Assembly (NCBI GenBank): GCA_030765045.1
Contig: CM060962.1
Coordinates: 209,485,636 to 209,549,635, forward strand
Source: Tenodera sinensis
Lineage: Eukaryota > Arthropoda > Insecta > Mantodea > Mantidae
DNA: 64,000 bases
Direction of reading: 5' to 3'
Within the stretch, counting starts at the first letter, position 1. Every line of letters begins with the position of its first letter. A program made the translations under genes and the position numbers. This document shows, in pieces, positions 11,557-23,067 of the stretch. The notes beneath the pieces are model-generated. The model was given only the letters and a program-made list of their open reading frames with translations, ran no database searches and was not told the DNA's origin.

Positions 11557-12998
11557 GTCTTAAGCTTTTGTTAGGTTAGATTTGTCAAAAAAGAATAATA
11601 AGCGACATTTCGATTTTTATTTTGCGCCCCGTTAAAATCCTCCTTTGGGGAACGTAACTAAAATGCCATATAGAAACAAAATGACTAAGGTAATCGTTAG
11701 ATTCAATTTACATGCAAAGTCGAAAAATTACCAGAAAAAAATTGTTCAAATTTTGCTGCCTCTATGTAGAGATTGTGCGTAATACACCCGGAGGTAATAC
11801 AAAACATGTACTTCATATGCAAGTTTCCGTTTCAAGAAAAATAATACGTTAATTATATTATTTTAACAGGAACAAATCGTTTTTGCAAAAAGACAGTAAA
11901 TTGAGTACCTACCCAGTTTGAAGGTTTCTTTGCATTATATGGGATGTTGAAGTGTTAAGTGTGCATTCGTTTGTTTTTCAAAAGCTATGTCCGATAGACG
12001 ATAACATATGGAACAGAGATTATTAATAAAGTGCTGTGCGTTGGAAACATTGACTTCTGTAAACCGCGGTGCAACACGACGCGGGACTTCGAAATGTTCT
12101 GCTCTTCAAATGCCCTCAATCATTTTTCCATGTTTGCACAAACTGTAGAAATGGTGACATGTTAGATCTGCGAATTAAAAACAAATAAATAAACAAAAAA
12201 TGGAACGGTTAAGCCACTTCAGCGTTTACATTAAAAGTAAAGCGAGAGGGGGGGGGGGGGTGGGAGAGAAATACACCGCTCTCATGTTATAATAATTATC
12301 TCAGCAAATCCCTTATTGCTGATAATATTTCTTAGGTAATCGAAATGAGCTGTCAAACTCCTGTTTGCTGATCTCAATTAAATTACTGCAACACTATCAG
12401 CACTAGTGATATAAATTACCGAAAACTAATATCATTCGTGAAATTGCTGAACATATTCTGTGGAATCACTATGAAATAGAGTCGTGAGAGTATTGTAAGT
12501 TAAATGTTACAAAAAAGATTTATCTGCTTAGCAGCAGACATGCCTTAAAGAAAACAGAAAAATCAAGTTTTGCTAACTTCTGTAACGCTCCAACATTTAG
12601 AATGTGTTGAACAGTGACTTTGTGTTTAAAGAGGGTATATTTTTCCTCCAGGAACGGATATTTTACTGACAGTGGTGCGCTTGTCTGCCCCTCACCTTCC
12701 TTTCTTTTCTACCCCTTTTATTGTCTCTTGTTTGTGTCATATATTTGGTTACTTCTCAACTGCCAGCATGAATAGCTCGCCTTTTTCCCTTGCAGTGAGT
12801 TTGTACTGCTTAAAAAAGAGAATACAAAACTGGTTTTGTGATTCTTTGTATGACTCACACCATGTCGATATCTCTTTACGTCTGAAAAGGAAGTAGAAGG
12901 GCGAGCGAGCGAGCGAGCATTTCTTTGTGTTGCGATAGCAGCGTTCATGAAGCATCGAAAGACAAATAGAATATTATTCACGAGCCAATACAAATAAC
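11557..12998. other. AT-rich stretch; G-run at 12248-12260
   Basis: No coding family recognised. A homopolymer of about 13 G and a GCGA repeat (12901-12920) are the only structured features. Confidence 0.45.
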
Positions 12999-13144
12999 TA
13001 GGGCTCGGAAGTTCATGCCCTAAAAAACCTGAAATATACATGCAAATATGCTCTTAAAAACTTTAAAATATGCTCTGAAATATGCACTATTTAATTAAAA
13101 CAATGTCCCTTTGCAGTAGACAAGACGAGTTAGTGTAAATAAAG
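12999..13144 (-). mobile_element. 3' end of the hAT element, TIR-like terminus
   Basis: The outer end starts near 12999 with AGGGCTCGGAAGTTCATGCC and runs into CTAAAAAACC and AAATAT-rich sequence. This resembles the left end of the element at 36088 (AGAGCCCGGATGTTTATGAC then CTAAAAA). The hAT transposase remnant begins just inside, so this is read as its terminal region. The opposite terminus, beyond 15245, was not identified. Confidence 0.5.
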
Positions 13145-15245
13145 TTACCTTATAGAGGTTGAAGCAGAAGTGGTCCCTCTGCTAGTATTAACTGCTAAAT
13201 TGCAGCTCACAACCAGCACCTTTGCACAAATTTTCAACTGTAAAACATTGTCTGTTGTCTCGCAAAACACTTTCGTAACGTGAAAAACTTCCCTCACGTC
13301 ACAAGATGTTAAAGGAGCATATTTAAATAACTGCTTCACAGAGAGTCAAGTCTCTTGGTGTGACAGATGGTTTTCTTTCAAGGGTGTCTCAAATATCGCA
13401 CATGTTTATAACCAGAATTTTTTGAAATTACATAGCTCACTTTCTCTTTCACTTTTTGTCCTATGCTACGAGGAACTGAACTTAGATCACATATTGTTTT
13501 TTAAAAGACAGTAAGTGATTCATGCAAAGGAGATCCGAGATCCTACAGCTTCCAATGCCGTTATGGGTGTTGGGAAGAAAGAAAAATGGGCAGATATGAA
13601 ACTAAGATCCTCGTTTCACCCAGTGCCTGACAATATTTTGCAGTTTCTATTGATGACGTATCTTTCGAGTCCAATGAATTAGCAACCTCTTCGACTATTT
13701 CTATGTGCTCAGCATAATATAAAACTGCATCGACCAATGTTCCCCATCGAGTTAACACTGGTGCAGGAGGAAGTCGGATATTAGGTGCTGTTGATCTAAA
13801 CAACTCTTTTAGGAGATTTAACAAAAGTTCTCTTTGTACTGGACACAAATCTATCTACCAATGGGAAAGAATCACGCATTGTGTCAGAAATGCGATGAAG
13901 AGCGTGTGCCAAACAAGTTATGTGAATTAAGTTAGGAAAAATACCTTTCAGAGTTTGTCCTGATTTTACCATATAAGGACCTGCATCAGTAACAAATAAA
14001 AGTAACCGGTCGCATTTGATTCCACATGGCCATAGTAATTTCAAAGAGTCTATCACAAACTGGGTCACAGTTATATTGTCAGTGGCCGACATTTCGCACA
14101 CATTAAGATAAGGTGTATTCTTTTGTTCATTATTTAAAGCACCCACGATTAAATTAGCAATAGAACGGCGCTCAGAATCAGGGGTTTCATCAACAGACAA
14201 CCACACAAACTGATCCACTAATTCATTTTGTATACTTGACAATACGTTATTGTAACAATGTCCTACGTAAGTCTTACGCAGTGTACTTTCTTCAGGCACA
14301 TGCTGTCGAGTGTACTTGGCAAGAAAGTTTTAAATGTCGGATTATTAATTTTGAACAAGGGAATATCAGCAGTTAAAAATACTTGGTACAAGTCATAGGA
14401 AAATTCAGTGGGGTAGTAATTTGCGCTGAAAAATTTAAAATTGCACCGGGATAAATTGCACTGAAAATGACGGAGTTTGTAAATTGCACCAAATACAAAA
14501 TGTTAACTGCGCTGCAGTACTGCATTTATTATATGTGAATAGCACTGATTACCATGACTATTTTCGGGCAGTTTTCTAATCTGTACTCAATACTCATCAC
14601 CAGATGTCGCGGTGAATACGCACTGCTAGAATGCATGCGAATCTTTTAATTCGCATTTCAATGCAAACTTTAATTCCTGTCATCCATCTTTATATGTATT
14701 CGTGGAAGAGCTAACATCTTATCAGAACGAGGTGTACATAAAAATAAACAGCTCACACGTGGGGAAAAAATTCTTTCACAATAAATAAGCAGCACTACGT
14801 TGTGAAGCAAATCAGTAAATATGAACAGGGTCAAATTAATCGCTTCGCATTCGTCAAGAGCACCTGCTCTTCAAAGTGAAGTAAAGAACAGTCAGTCGCG
14901 GTGCAAAAACATCCAACAAGCTGTTAGTGCAATCTGTATCCCGAGCTATAATATTTCAGTGCAGCTTACACGGCAAGTACAAAAATAAGCAGTGCTATTT
15001 ACCATGTGTAACTTTGGTGGTCCAGTGCAGTTTTCATAGTGGGGTAGAGACCTTCAGTGCAATTTCCAATCGCCCAATTGAGTAACCCTACTTCCTAAAC
15101 GCTCAGCTAGCTGTTTTTGAACAGGTTCTTTGTTTGCGAGTTTTCTGATTAAATTCTCCTTATGTTTTGCTGTGTTTATGTGCTGAACTATTTGGAATCT
15201 TTTCTCACTCTCTACATTTTTCTCACACGATCCACAAAACAGCAC
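13145..15245 (-). pseudogene. hAT transposase remnant, CGBP1-like type
   Basis: Read on the minus strand from 15245 downward. First is a BED/CGBP1-like zinc finger, with LFCGSCEKNV and HINTAKHKENL (Cys-x2-Cys ... His-x5-His). Next is DIPLFKINNPTFKTFL near 14320-14370 in a shifted frame. Then comes the catalytic core with VWLSVDETPDSE (first Asp), LLLFVTDAGPYMVKSG (second Asp) and HITCLAHALHRI. After it are APVLTRWGTLVDAV (13735-13765), VISKNSGYKHVRYL, and the C-terminal dimerisation block FKYAPLTSCDV with VVSCNLA (13200-13330). Several frame changes break the frame, and a 621-bp insertion (14417-15037) splits the gene. Related remnants lie at 24370-24995 and 40410-41990. It is an inactive DNA transposon gene, not a host gene. 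Confidence 0.75.
14417..15037. mobile_element. 621-bp insertion in the hAT gene with 10-bp direct repeats
   Basis: The insert lies between two copies of AGTGGGGTAG (14407-14416 and 15038-15047) and interrupts the hAT transposase, which resumes on both sides. A 10-bp duplication suggests a MULE-like or other DNA transposon. Its ends are weakly inverted (AATTTGCGCTGAA on the left; AAACTGCACTGG on the right in reverse complement), and AATTGCAC-type motifs recur inside. A complication is that TTCAGTGCAATTT just outside the right repeat also resembles the left end, so the exact right border could be near 15067. No transposase was seen inside. Confidence 0.55.
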
Positions 15246-15642
15246 CCTATTTATCCGTAGATATTAAATCACCCGAAAACTTTCAGTAAATTAATTAATC
15301 TAGCACTCGAAGTTGGTTTTACTTTCGGCATTTGAAGAGCTTTTTAACATTTTATACGCCTAATTTAATTTGGTGGGAACTAGTTCACAACACTGTTACG
15401 TTTGAAGACCATGACATAACTACTGGTGGGCAGGCAAGCGTTGCTATAATCGTGCTGCTCAAAACGTTGACCTGCACTTTATCTTTGTTAATATAAATCT
15501 CTCAGATAACGCACTGATTTTTCTCTACGCACATACATATAATGAACGGATGGAAACAGGGGATTCACTGCATGACAACATGACTCAGCATTAGTTCTCG
15601 CCACCTCACGAGTTGCATCATCATGTGCAATACTACCAATAT
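15246..15642. other. stretch with no recognised feature
   Basis: It may include the distal end of the hAT element, but no terminal repeat was recognised. Confidence 0.4.
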
Positions 15643-15643
15643 G

Positions 15644-16416
15644 AAAAATCTGATGTGTTGCGCTCACATGACTTTCTCAATTCTTGTACTAACCTTTCTT
15701 ACAAACTCTTGTTCCTATAACTTCTTCGTGTTAAGATAAACATTTGTACAAATTAATTTATTTCTTATTTCCTTGTTGGTGCAAGGGGAATATTAGAATA
15801 CAGTAGGCTTTGAGTGATAGTCAATCTTTTAAAGCTTTGAGATTCCGTTCTCTTTGCCCACTTAACATACAAAACAAATGAACAACAATGTTCCATTTCA
15901 CGAAAGTTTTAAGTTTTCAGATGAAATGAAATGAAATGTATATCTTGAATTTTCTGTCTATAGCCCCTGCAGTGGTATTTACTCTGGACGACTTTTGCAT
16001 AACTGGTAAACCGTTAGAGATAGACAAAATCTTACTATACAAGAAATGTAGATCTTGCTAAAATACACAATTTATGTCTCAATAAGCTTTTTTGTATAGT
16101 GAACCATTTCACTCTATTCCTTGTTTTGTGTGTCAGTTTCGGAAAACTTAGAACTTTCTTGCAATGGAACATCGTTCATTTTTTATATGTTAAGCGTGCA
16201 AAGAGAACGGGATCTCAAAGCTTTAAAAGATATGACTATCGCTCAAAGCCTACTGTATTCCCATATTCCTCTTACACCTACAAGGAAATAAGCAAGAAGA
16301 TAATTTGTAAAAATGTTTATCTCAACTAACTCAAAGAAGTGTAGTAATACGAGTTTGTAAGAATGGTTAGTACAAGAGTAGAGAAAGCCATGTGAGTGCA
16401 ACACATCAGATTTTTT
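15644..16416. mobile_element. foldback element with arms of about 270-280 bp
   Basis: The left arm (about 15644-15920) and right arm (about 16130-16416) are inverted copies. Matching blocks in order are AAAATCTGATGTGTTGCGCT, CACATG.CTTTCTC, TTCTTGTACTAACC, TTCTTACAAACTC, TTATTTCCTTG, ATACAGTAGGCTTTGAG, AAAGCTTTGAGAT, CCGTTCTCTTTGC and TGTTCCAT. The arms are diverged but align almost end to end. The spacer of about 210 bp holds a separate dispersed repeat (15934-16010). A single arm of the same family occurs at 62030-62238. No transposase ORF was seen, so it is a non-autonomous foldback or long-TIR element. Confidence 0.75.
15934..16060 (-). repeat. dispersed repeat A, also at 19973 and 39520
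   Basis: The 23 bases 15934-15956 are the exact reverse complement of 20031-20053. Further along, TTTACCAGTTAT followed by CAAAA is shared with 19978-19992. The part with GGTAAACCGT and a CACAATTTA-containing end is shared with 39560-39625. Three partial copies in one window define a family. The shape suits a LINE or SINE 3' region, but no coding part is attached. Confidence 0.6.
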
Positions 16417-16539
16417 GAAACTAAATCCCATATCCTTTAATATTTGCCAGAATGTTTTCTGTTCACCACCGAAATTAATCTTCCTCTCTACTTGGAATAT
16501 CTCTAAGCATCTCGTAATGTTCCAAAAATGGCTGAGGCC

Positions 16540-16790
16540 CACATTCGGAAGGTCCCACCCCCCATGGGATGGTACAAGCTCGAGGGATGGAGGGGAGCTG
16601 AGCCAGTCTACACCGGGGTGCTTCTAATTGGGAAAATGTAAGAACCATGCCGCCTGCTCTGTCGTCCGCCTTTTGGATCCATTCGCCTCGTCCATCCTCA
16701 TGGAGTGTGCCCCGCCAGGGACATAGGCACAAACGATCGCCTTTCGGTCGAGGTGCTTAAGTCCCCCTCTGCAAATTGTCTTCGAGTTTT
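16540..16790. repeat. GC-rich tract of unknown origin
   Basis: This block is much more GC-rich than its flanks (CCCACCCCCCATGGGATGG through GCCCCGCCAGGGACATAGG). The open frames in it look compositional. It is probably an old transposon or retrotransposon piece. No family was recognised and no second copy was seen. Confidence 0.3.
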
Positions 16791-16896
16791 GAGTCATTGT
16801 GCTTTACGAGTTTGTAAGTCTCTGAGGTGAGGTTTTTGGAGTTTCCATGTTTGGAAGTTGTTACTTGGGACACCCACTGTGTTACGTACTCTTCGC

Positions 16897-17128
16897 ATCG
16901 GTCTGGGTGGCTCAGTTGGTTAGGCGCTGGCCTGATTCCAAGGTCGCGGGCTCAAATCTGGTCCAGACAGATAGTTTTTAAGTGTGCTTAAAAACGACAG
17001 CTCCATATCAGTAGATTTACTGGCATGTAAAAGAACTAAAAGAACTGCGGGACGAAATTCCGCCACACCGAGGACGTTCATGTGATTCTGGCAATTGACA
17101 GTGTCGTTAAACAACAAAATAATTAAAA
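16897..17128 (+). mobile_element. tRNA-derived SINE, family 3
   Basis: The head GGTCTGGGTGGCTCAGTTGG with TTAGGCGCTGGCC resembles a tRNA A-box region, and GGGCTCAAATCTGG is a degraded B box. The body has TTTTTAAGTGTGCTTAAAAA, then CAGTAGATTTACTGGCATG, GGACGAAATTCCG, and a tail TGGCAATTGACAG.GTCGTTAA with ACAACAAAATAATTAAA. An AAAGAACT unit is duplicated near 17030-17045. Other copies are at 23068 and 27393, with a fragment at 11050. No clean duplication was found at the borders. Confidence 0.8.
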
Positions 17129-18200
17129 TGTTAATCTATTACGGTTCTCGTGCGTCACACTCAGATAACAAATAGATTAACAACTTAATACTCGACTTGT
17201 AGTCATCATTCACAACATGCGTAGTTCCTGCTTGGCCACGGAGAAAGAAATTGATTTGTCTCGGCTAATAATAATTAGTCATACATCCCTCCTCATAGAT
17301 TTTAATTTTTTTACTGTTATGTAATTATCCTTCTGAAAGAAATTCGTAAATTATACCTAGGTACCTATGACCTTGACAGTACACACATACAAGTCCCGTT
17401 CTCAGTTCATTATGCACCATCATTAGACAGTAACAAGTTCACTTCTTCTTGTGTATTTGTATTTGACTGTATTGTTACTTTGTTCGTGTTTTTACATCAC
17501 AAATCTTTCGGCGCAACATTTGTTACTACACAAAATACTTAAACTACACCTCGTTATTAGTTATGTTTACTGCATAAATGTTCATTTCCCTAATATTATA
17601 TCTTCAATACAGCATAATGTTATATAATTTTTACAACTTTTTGTCCTGGAATGCTTATAGGGCCCGTTGGGACCCCACCATCAACTTAATTATTTGAATA
17701 CTTTAGGGTCTTACATTTTTCAGATGATCGTGCTTTTATGTACCTATTCTGCTGTTTTACATTGAGTATATGTCTGGGCATAATTTTGAATCAGTTCTAG
17801 ATAAACAGAAGCAGTTTTTGTGTAGTTCTATAATTCAGAGGACTATAACTGTAGTGAAATATTGAAAACATACATGGTAATGAAAACTGGTATGCACTGT
17901 ACAGTTTGTTCATCAGCTCATGGTCCCTAGCAGGTATGCAGCCACTGCCAGTAAACAGTAAACACTGTCAGTAAACAATTCCACATATCTGAGCCAGGAG
18001 TTGTGCTTCAAATCGCATTTACGATAATGTTACCAACCTTGTTGGTATATATCCACGCTAGATTAAATCAAAGAACTTTCTCAAAAAAGCACAGTTTAAG
18101 TTATTTTCAGTTCATGCAGTACATTTAGCTTATAAAACGTAAACGATGTTTTCCTACTCCGTCTTTTTCCCGCTGATCATTTTCTGCCTTTTCTATATTT
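17129..18200. other. AT-rich stretch, nothing assigned
   Basis: No recognisable coding, RNA or inverted-repeat feature. Confidence 0.45.
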
Positions 18201-18425
18201 TTAATCGTGCCAGTCTGTTTCGGTGTTAAGTGATATATCCATCGTGCAATTTCTGCAAGAATAAATCACCTGTTGCATTTCTTTAAGTATTCGTTTTACC
18301 GTGACCCAAACTAGTTCTATGGGATTGAGTTCACAGATGTATGGGGGCAAGTAAACGACAGTGTGGCCAAATAAAAAAAAAGTGTCGGGTTTAAGAGCCT
18401 CTTTTGGTTTGTTTGATTCGATCAT
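18201..18425 (-). pseudogene. Tc1/mariner-type DDE transposase C-terminal fragment
   Basis: The minus strand encodes TVVYLPPYICELNPIELVW followed by VTVKRILKEM. In Tc1/IS630-like DDE endonucleases the motif LPPY...LNPIE..W carries the last catalytic acidic residue (the E of PIE). Only about 75 codons are open. Upstream on the minus strand (18426-18540) the sequence is out of frame and unrecognisable, apart from a possible DNRPPRS-like echo of the DNAPYHS block near 18510. It is a truncated, inactive piece. I see no TIRs or TA-flanked ends. Confidence 0.65.
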
Positions 18426-18429
18426 CCTG

Positions 18430-19118
18430 TTTTACGCATAGAACTGTCACTCTGAACCCCTTTGTCCTGCAACCACATTGATTATCATAGCAGATTTCAC
18501 AGCACTCCTAGGTGGACGATTATCTGCTTTTACATTACTTTTATCATTACTTCCGACACAAAACTAGTGACAAGTACGATTTTATAACTGAAATTAAGAG
18601 AAATTAGCAACGAGTAAACATGGCGCGAATAATATCGGAGGTAAATTGGCAACGTGACCAGCAGAGCAACATCTGCCCGAATGTTTACAAAACCCAGGTT
18701 ACACTAGGTGAAATGTCTCTCCTGCCCTTCATTCCCCTAAGGCCATGAGCTGGTGAACAGACAGTAGGATTAATGAGTAACCGCAGTCACTTCCCCTCAT
18801 TCTTCCAATCGTTGCTCTGATATTGTTTCAGTAGCGTTTTGAGAAATTTTCCTGAACTTTTTTCATTCTTGATCTCGGGCAATTTCTACAGTATGCCTAG
18901 CATATTTATTTACTACTTCATAGGCTGGCTTGTAATAAATCATTAATCTTTGCTTTTCCTTTTTATATTCGACAACCATTTATCGCGTAATAGTACTTCC
19001 TGCAATTTCAATATTCCACTTGGTGCAATATTGCTGCTTAGCTTGGTGCCCTTTTCTTCTCTTCCCTCTCCTTTTTATTTTCTGCCTATAATTGCCATTT
19101 CTTAAAGTGTATGTTCTG
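18430..19118. other. AT-rich stretch, nothing assigned
   Basis: It lies between two transposon fragments and no feature was recognised. Confidence 0.4.
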
Positions 19119-19620
19119 TTAATCCTTCACGAATGGTGCAATTACAATGCGATTTTCACCTTTTATAAAAGAAGTATGCTTATCAAAGTCAATCTTCTTT
19201 TTATATTCCTCAAAAAGATCACACCCAAGAATGGCATCACTGTTCAAATTATTAACAACTAAGAACATTGTTGCAACTATTTCTCCTTCAGTATGTATGG
19301 TAACAAACATTGTCTTTTTATTATTTGTGCAGATTTTCCAACGGCGGCCCTAGATAAGAAATGGGAAGGCTCATTTTTTGCACCCCTTGTTAATTTGGTT
19401 GATCAAACGCAAGAGGATGCGCCTGTATCACCTAATTCAACATTGATGGCGCTTCAAGCCATCTGACGTTACTTTCAATTTTAATTTCCCTGGTTTTGAC
19501 TCCTATTTATTATTCTGCGGGATCCCTCACACATTTCTTCTGTGATCCCTATTCATTTCGTCACAGTCTAGTTGAACTATCTGTGATAATTTCCCACATA
19601 AAGGCAGCCGTTTTGAAGAG
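19119..19620 (-). pseudogene. Gypsy-type retropepsin remnant with possible zinc knuckle
   Basis: On the minus strand, GDTGASSCV near 19405-19435 carries the DTGA active site of a retroviral-type aspartic protease. After a frameshift, FLVVNNLNSDAILGCDLFEE (about 19210-19270) is the C-terminal protease block (consensus-like ILG.D), followed by KKKIDF. Upstream, around 19575-19610, a degraded Cys/His pattern resembles a gag zinc knuckle, but it is split between frames. The order knuckle, protease fits Gypsy/Metaviridae-type LTR retrotransposons. Stops and frameshifts make it dead, and no RT follows. It is on the opposite strand to the gag at 25.9 kb and is not obviously the same copy. Confidence 0.6.
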
Positions 19621-19972
19621 GTGCTATGGTGATTTCATGTCTCATGTTGCGTTGATTCTTTGCAGGGTTGTTTTTTGCCCTTACTGACCTAGTTGACATT
19701 TCGCCATCTGAATCTCATTTATTATATTCCGGTTTCCTGTTTCTTGCATGCACCCTGGAACGATATGAAAATTCATTTCAGCTACAGCCTCTTCGCCTTG
19801 AAGGAAACCTATCTTCAAGTTGCGGTCTCTTCGGTTATCCAGCATGTTGATATGTCCGTGCTGGAACTGAGGGATCTAAGTTTGATATCTCTCCTATCAT
19901 TTTCTCATTTTTTACAAATGGGCTAAAGTCATCCCAGTGGATTTACGGTACCTGTGTTCTTGCCTATCTCTT

Positions 19973-20060
19973 AACGTTTACCAGTTATACAAAATTCCTT
20001 CCAAACGAAGAGGACTTCACTTTCTGTTCCCAGAAAATTCAAGATATACATTTTATTTGC
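19973..20060 (+). repeat. dispersed repeat A, second copy
   Basis: Shares CAGAAAATTCAAGATATACA and TTTACCAGTTAT...CAAAA with the minus-strand copy at 15934-16010, in the same relative order and spacing. Confidence 0.6.
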
Positions 20061-21175
20061 CATGTTAATATCTTTAATGTATGGCATTATAGTCAAAATC
20101 TTTGGAACTATTTTTGAAAAAAATAAGAAAGAAATATAGAAAAATATTCCATGTAAAACTTAGTTTGTGGTGTGTGATTTTCTTGAAATCCTTTGAAAGA
20201 TACTAAGGTTAAATACCAAGCTTGGTATATCTTCAAAGTTTCTGTTTTGAGTTGTGCTGTTCACAAGCAAATAAACATGGACATTTTGCTCTAAACATGA
20301 TTTTTTATGGTTTCAGGGGGTCTCAAAACACATTTTCGGTGAAATTCAGATATGAAATTCTTGGGTGAAATGCAGTACCTTCTCTACGTATCGCGTACGT
20401 GGTAGAGAAAGTTGTAATAAATAGAGCCCTGCAGTAGTAATTATGACATAATGAAGGAAAAGGATAGACACAGAGCTGTATGGAATATACCTATCCATGA
20501 TAAAAGCGCAGATAGCAGTAATTGCATGAACAACATGGTCACTTAAGCGGCAGTTAACTTTGGTAGGAACCACGCAGATAAGTTCATTTTTGTCGGAGAG
20601 CCCGCCACGCCATCTCTCCTGTTTTAATACAATGAACATCGGAGTAAATGAGCGTAACAGCGTGTAAGGTCAAGAACCCCACAAAAGCCAGTATTGGAGC
20701 CCGTTAATGAAGTATGCTTCCTGGAGTAAACTGGCTTAAATTTTAGGGAGTGGTGACACTAGCATTGTAAGCGTTATTCTCTCATATAGGTATAACGCAA
20801 GAAAAAGGATATCTTAGTGATTTGATTAAGAGAATTCAGAGTGGATAGAAAGAAAAATACGGGAATCTAGACTGACAGTGAGAACCACAGGTGCTGTGAT
20901 TCGTTTTTTAAATTGATTTTTATTGTACTTATATAACCGCCCTCAGCAACTAACATCTTTGACTTTGAAACAATTATTGCTTATTCGTTTAGAGTTTCTC
21001 TTGATCTTTGGGTTGTGTGTTACTTTAGGTTTGCTTTTAAACTTAAAATCCTACACACGTTCACACTGTCACTCATATTTGCAGACTAGAGTGGGGATTG
21101 TGAATAGTCCTAGTTAAATAAAATTCGCATCGTGTAACCACAAACGAATGCTGGATCTTTGAATTTGGAGACTAT
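20061..21175. other. AT-rich stretch, nothing assigned
   Basis: A 97-codon open frame on the minus strand (20346-20639) has no recognisable motif and is not supported as a gene. Confidence 0.4.
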
Positions 21176-21503
21176 AGTGTGTGAGGTTTAAGTTGAAGCA
21201 TGACGGTCCAAGTGCTCAGTCAGTCACCCTTCACTGCCTAGTCTCTCAGAATCAGAAGTATGGAAAAGTTTCTACAGAAATGTGGAAAATATCTTGATAT
21301 GTTTAGCTGTCCTTTTCTCGCTGCTTTTCGTATTGATACAAACAGGTGTTGGGAAGCAGGAAAACCTTTGCAATGCAGCATTTAAATAGTAAGTTTCAAT
21401 AGTAAAGGTTTTAAGATTAGGCAGTTAAGGATTACCAACTGTCGTGTGGAATATAGTGCTATCTCTTTCTACTTTCCATGTTTCAACTTAAACCTCACAC
21501 ACT
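21176..21503. mobile_element. non-autonomous element with 22-bp TIRs
   Basis: The left end AGTGTGTGAGGTTTAAGTTG plus AA is matched exactly at the right end in reverse complement, and CATG then follows one mismatch inside. Total length is 328 bp, with no ORF of note. The flanks read CTAT on the left and TTAG on the right, so a TA- or TWA-type duplication is possible but not clear. The superfamily is unassigned. Confidence 0.65.
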
Positions 21504-21915
21504 TTAGCTTTCTAACCACACCACAGCAGCTTGAAACTGTAGATTCAGGTTTTATCTTAGGATATTTTAGGGCTTTGGTGTATGCTTAAACATAGCACCA
21601 AGACATATTATATCAAATAGCACAGTACAGACCAGTCAATCAACTCAATTACTTGTGACATAGCACAGTCGTCTGACGTAACATTGTTCCAGGGATCCGT
21701 AGATAAGGGGTGCAGAGGAAGGACGCCTTTGCGTCTTACAACCAAGGCATATTACAGTTTTGTTAGGTAATCTGTAGGTGAAAACACACGATCATGCGAA
21801 AAAGTAATTGATTTTATGCGGAACCAAATGCCTAGAGGTGCATATTTATTATTCTTAATTTACCTTCATCCAAGATGTATACGACATGATCTAGAATATA
21901 GATTTGACAGTTCCG

Positions 21916-22125
21916 TTTTTTTTTTTTTTTTTTTTTTTTTTCCTTTTTGCTTTTTCCTTTTTCTTTTATTTCTTTGGATTCACACATACATTCACTCTCA
22001 TTCATACTTCCAGACTCAGGGAAGGATGAGGAATAATCCTGGTTGGGGAAAAATTCCTACCCCCCTGCCGGGAATCGAACCCAGGACCCCTAGCACAGCA
22101 GGCAGGTGAACCGTTAAGCATAAAA
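21916..22125 (-). mobile_element. tRNA-derived SINE, family 1, with poly(A) tail
   Basis: Reverse complement of the 4514-4648 family: B box GGGTTCGATTCCCGG, the GGATTATTCCTCATCCTTCC block and CCTGAGTCTGGAAGTATG. Beyond it is a T/C-rich stretch and a run of 26 T (21916-21941), which is the poly(A) tail on the element strand. The head is truncated or diverged near 22110-22125. No target duplication was recognised. Confidence 0.75.
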
Positions 22126-22130
22126 TGAAG

Positions 22131-23067
22131 CGCGCTATTAAAAGCCACGTGATAGCGCCGCAGAAATAATCGCTATCGTAAAGACCATTAAGCATATTAT
22201 ATACATAATACGTGCATAGCATAACATCCCATTTTTCATAGAGGTGCTATTAAAATGATTTGAAACCATCAATTAGTTCGCCAGGTGTAATAGCAGTTGT
22301 CTGTTCTGAATTGGATTTCCCATATCTGGCTTGCAATTAGAACAGTCACCAATAATTTATTTGTGTAGATATATTTCACAACAGTTGAATCGGTATCACT
22401 CGTTTCATCGCGTGCGTGGCAGAACGAGATAGCTTATAGCGTTTAACAACACCGGTAAAAATGTTATCTTTTTCCTTTAAAGTGCCGGTAAGTAAATATT
22501 ACACAGGAACAATTTTTATATATTGGTTTCAAGATATACCAGGTGTCCACAAATTCGCGCATAACTCAGCGATAACAGTTCTTATGTTATGAAGTGTATG
22601 AACTCAATTAGCATAAGCATTGACATACACTCTTATACAAGATGCATTTGGAAGTTTCTAAGAAGTACAATAACATTCGCGTGAATTTGGATTGGCATAA
22701 GAGCAGTAATCTCATGTAATCAAAATGGCTTATCTAGGAGTGAAATGGAATTTACTCGGTGTTGACCCATATTAGTAACTAAAATTTGAATACCAAAATT
22801 AGAAGTTTTCACTCAATCACGATGCCAACTCTTGGTTTTGCAGAAAATGAGCTTATTCAGTGCTAAATATTCCCCTATTTTAGACATACGAACATTATTT
22901 TTCTCCAATTTCATACAATTTTTACCTTTGATTAGACATCTTTTGGTGGAAAACTTTGTGAGAACCAGTTTTACTGACGATCTTCTAAATTTACCCAAAC
23001 AGATGTTTCAGATGAAAGAAACGAATAGCATTCTCCAATTTAATCTTTGTCATTCATAAAGCATTTT
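22131..23067. other. AT-rich stretch with a possible mariner-like scrap
   Basis: At 22535-22560, TATACCAGGTGTCCACAAAT resembles a mariner terminal sequence, but no matching inverted copy or transposase was found. Nothing else was recognised. Confidence 0.3.

Noticed and set aside
16475..16732. 85-codon minus ORF in the GC-rich block
   Set aside because: The open frame follows from local GC richness. No motif or second copy.
22535..22780. mariner element starting TACCAGGTGTCCACAAA
   Set aside because: No inverted partner and no transposase motifs were found. Kept only as a possible scrap.
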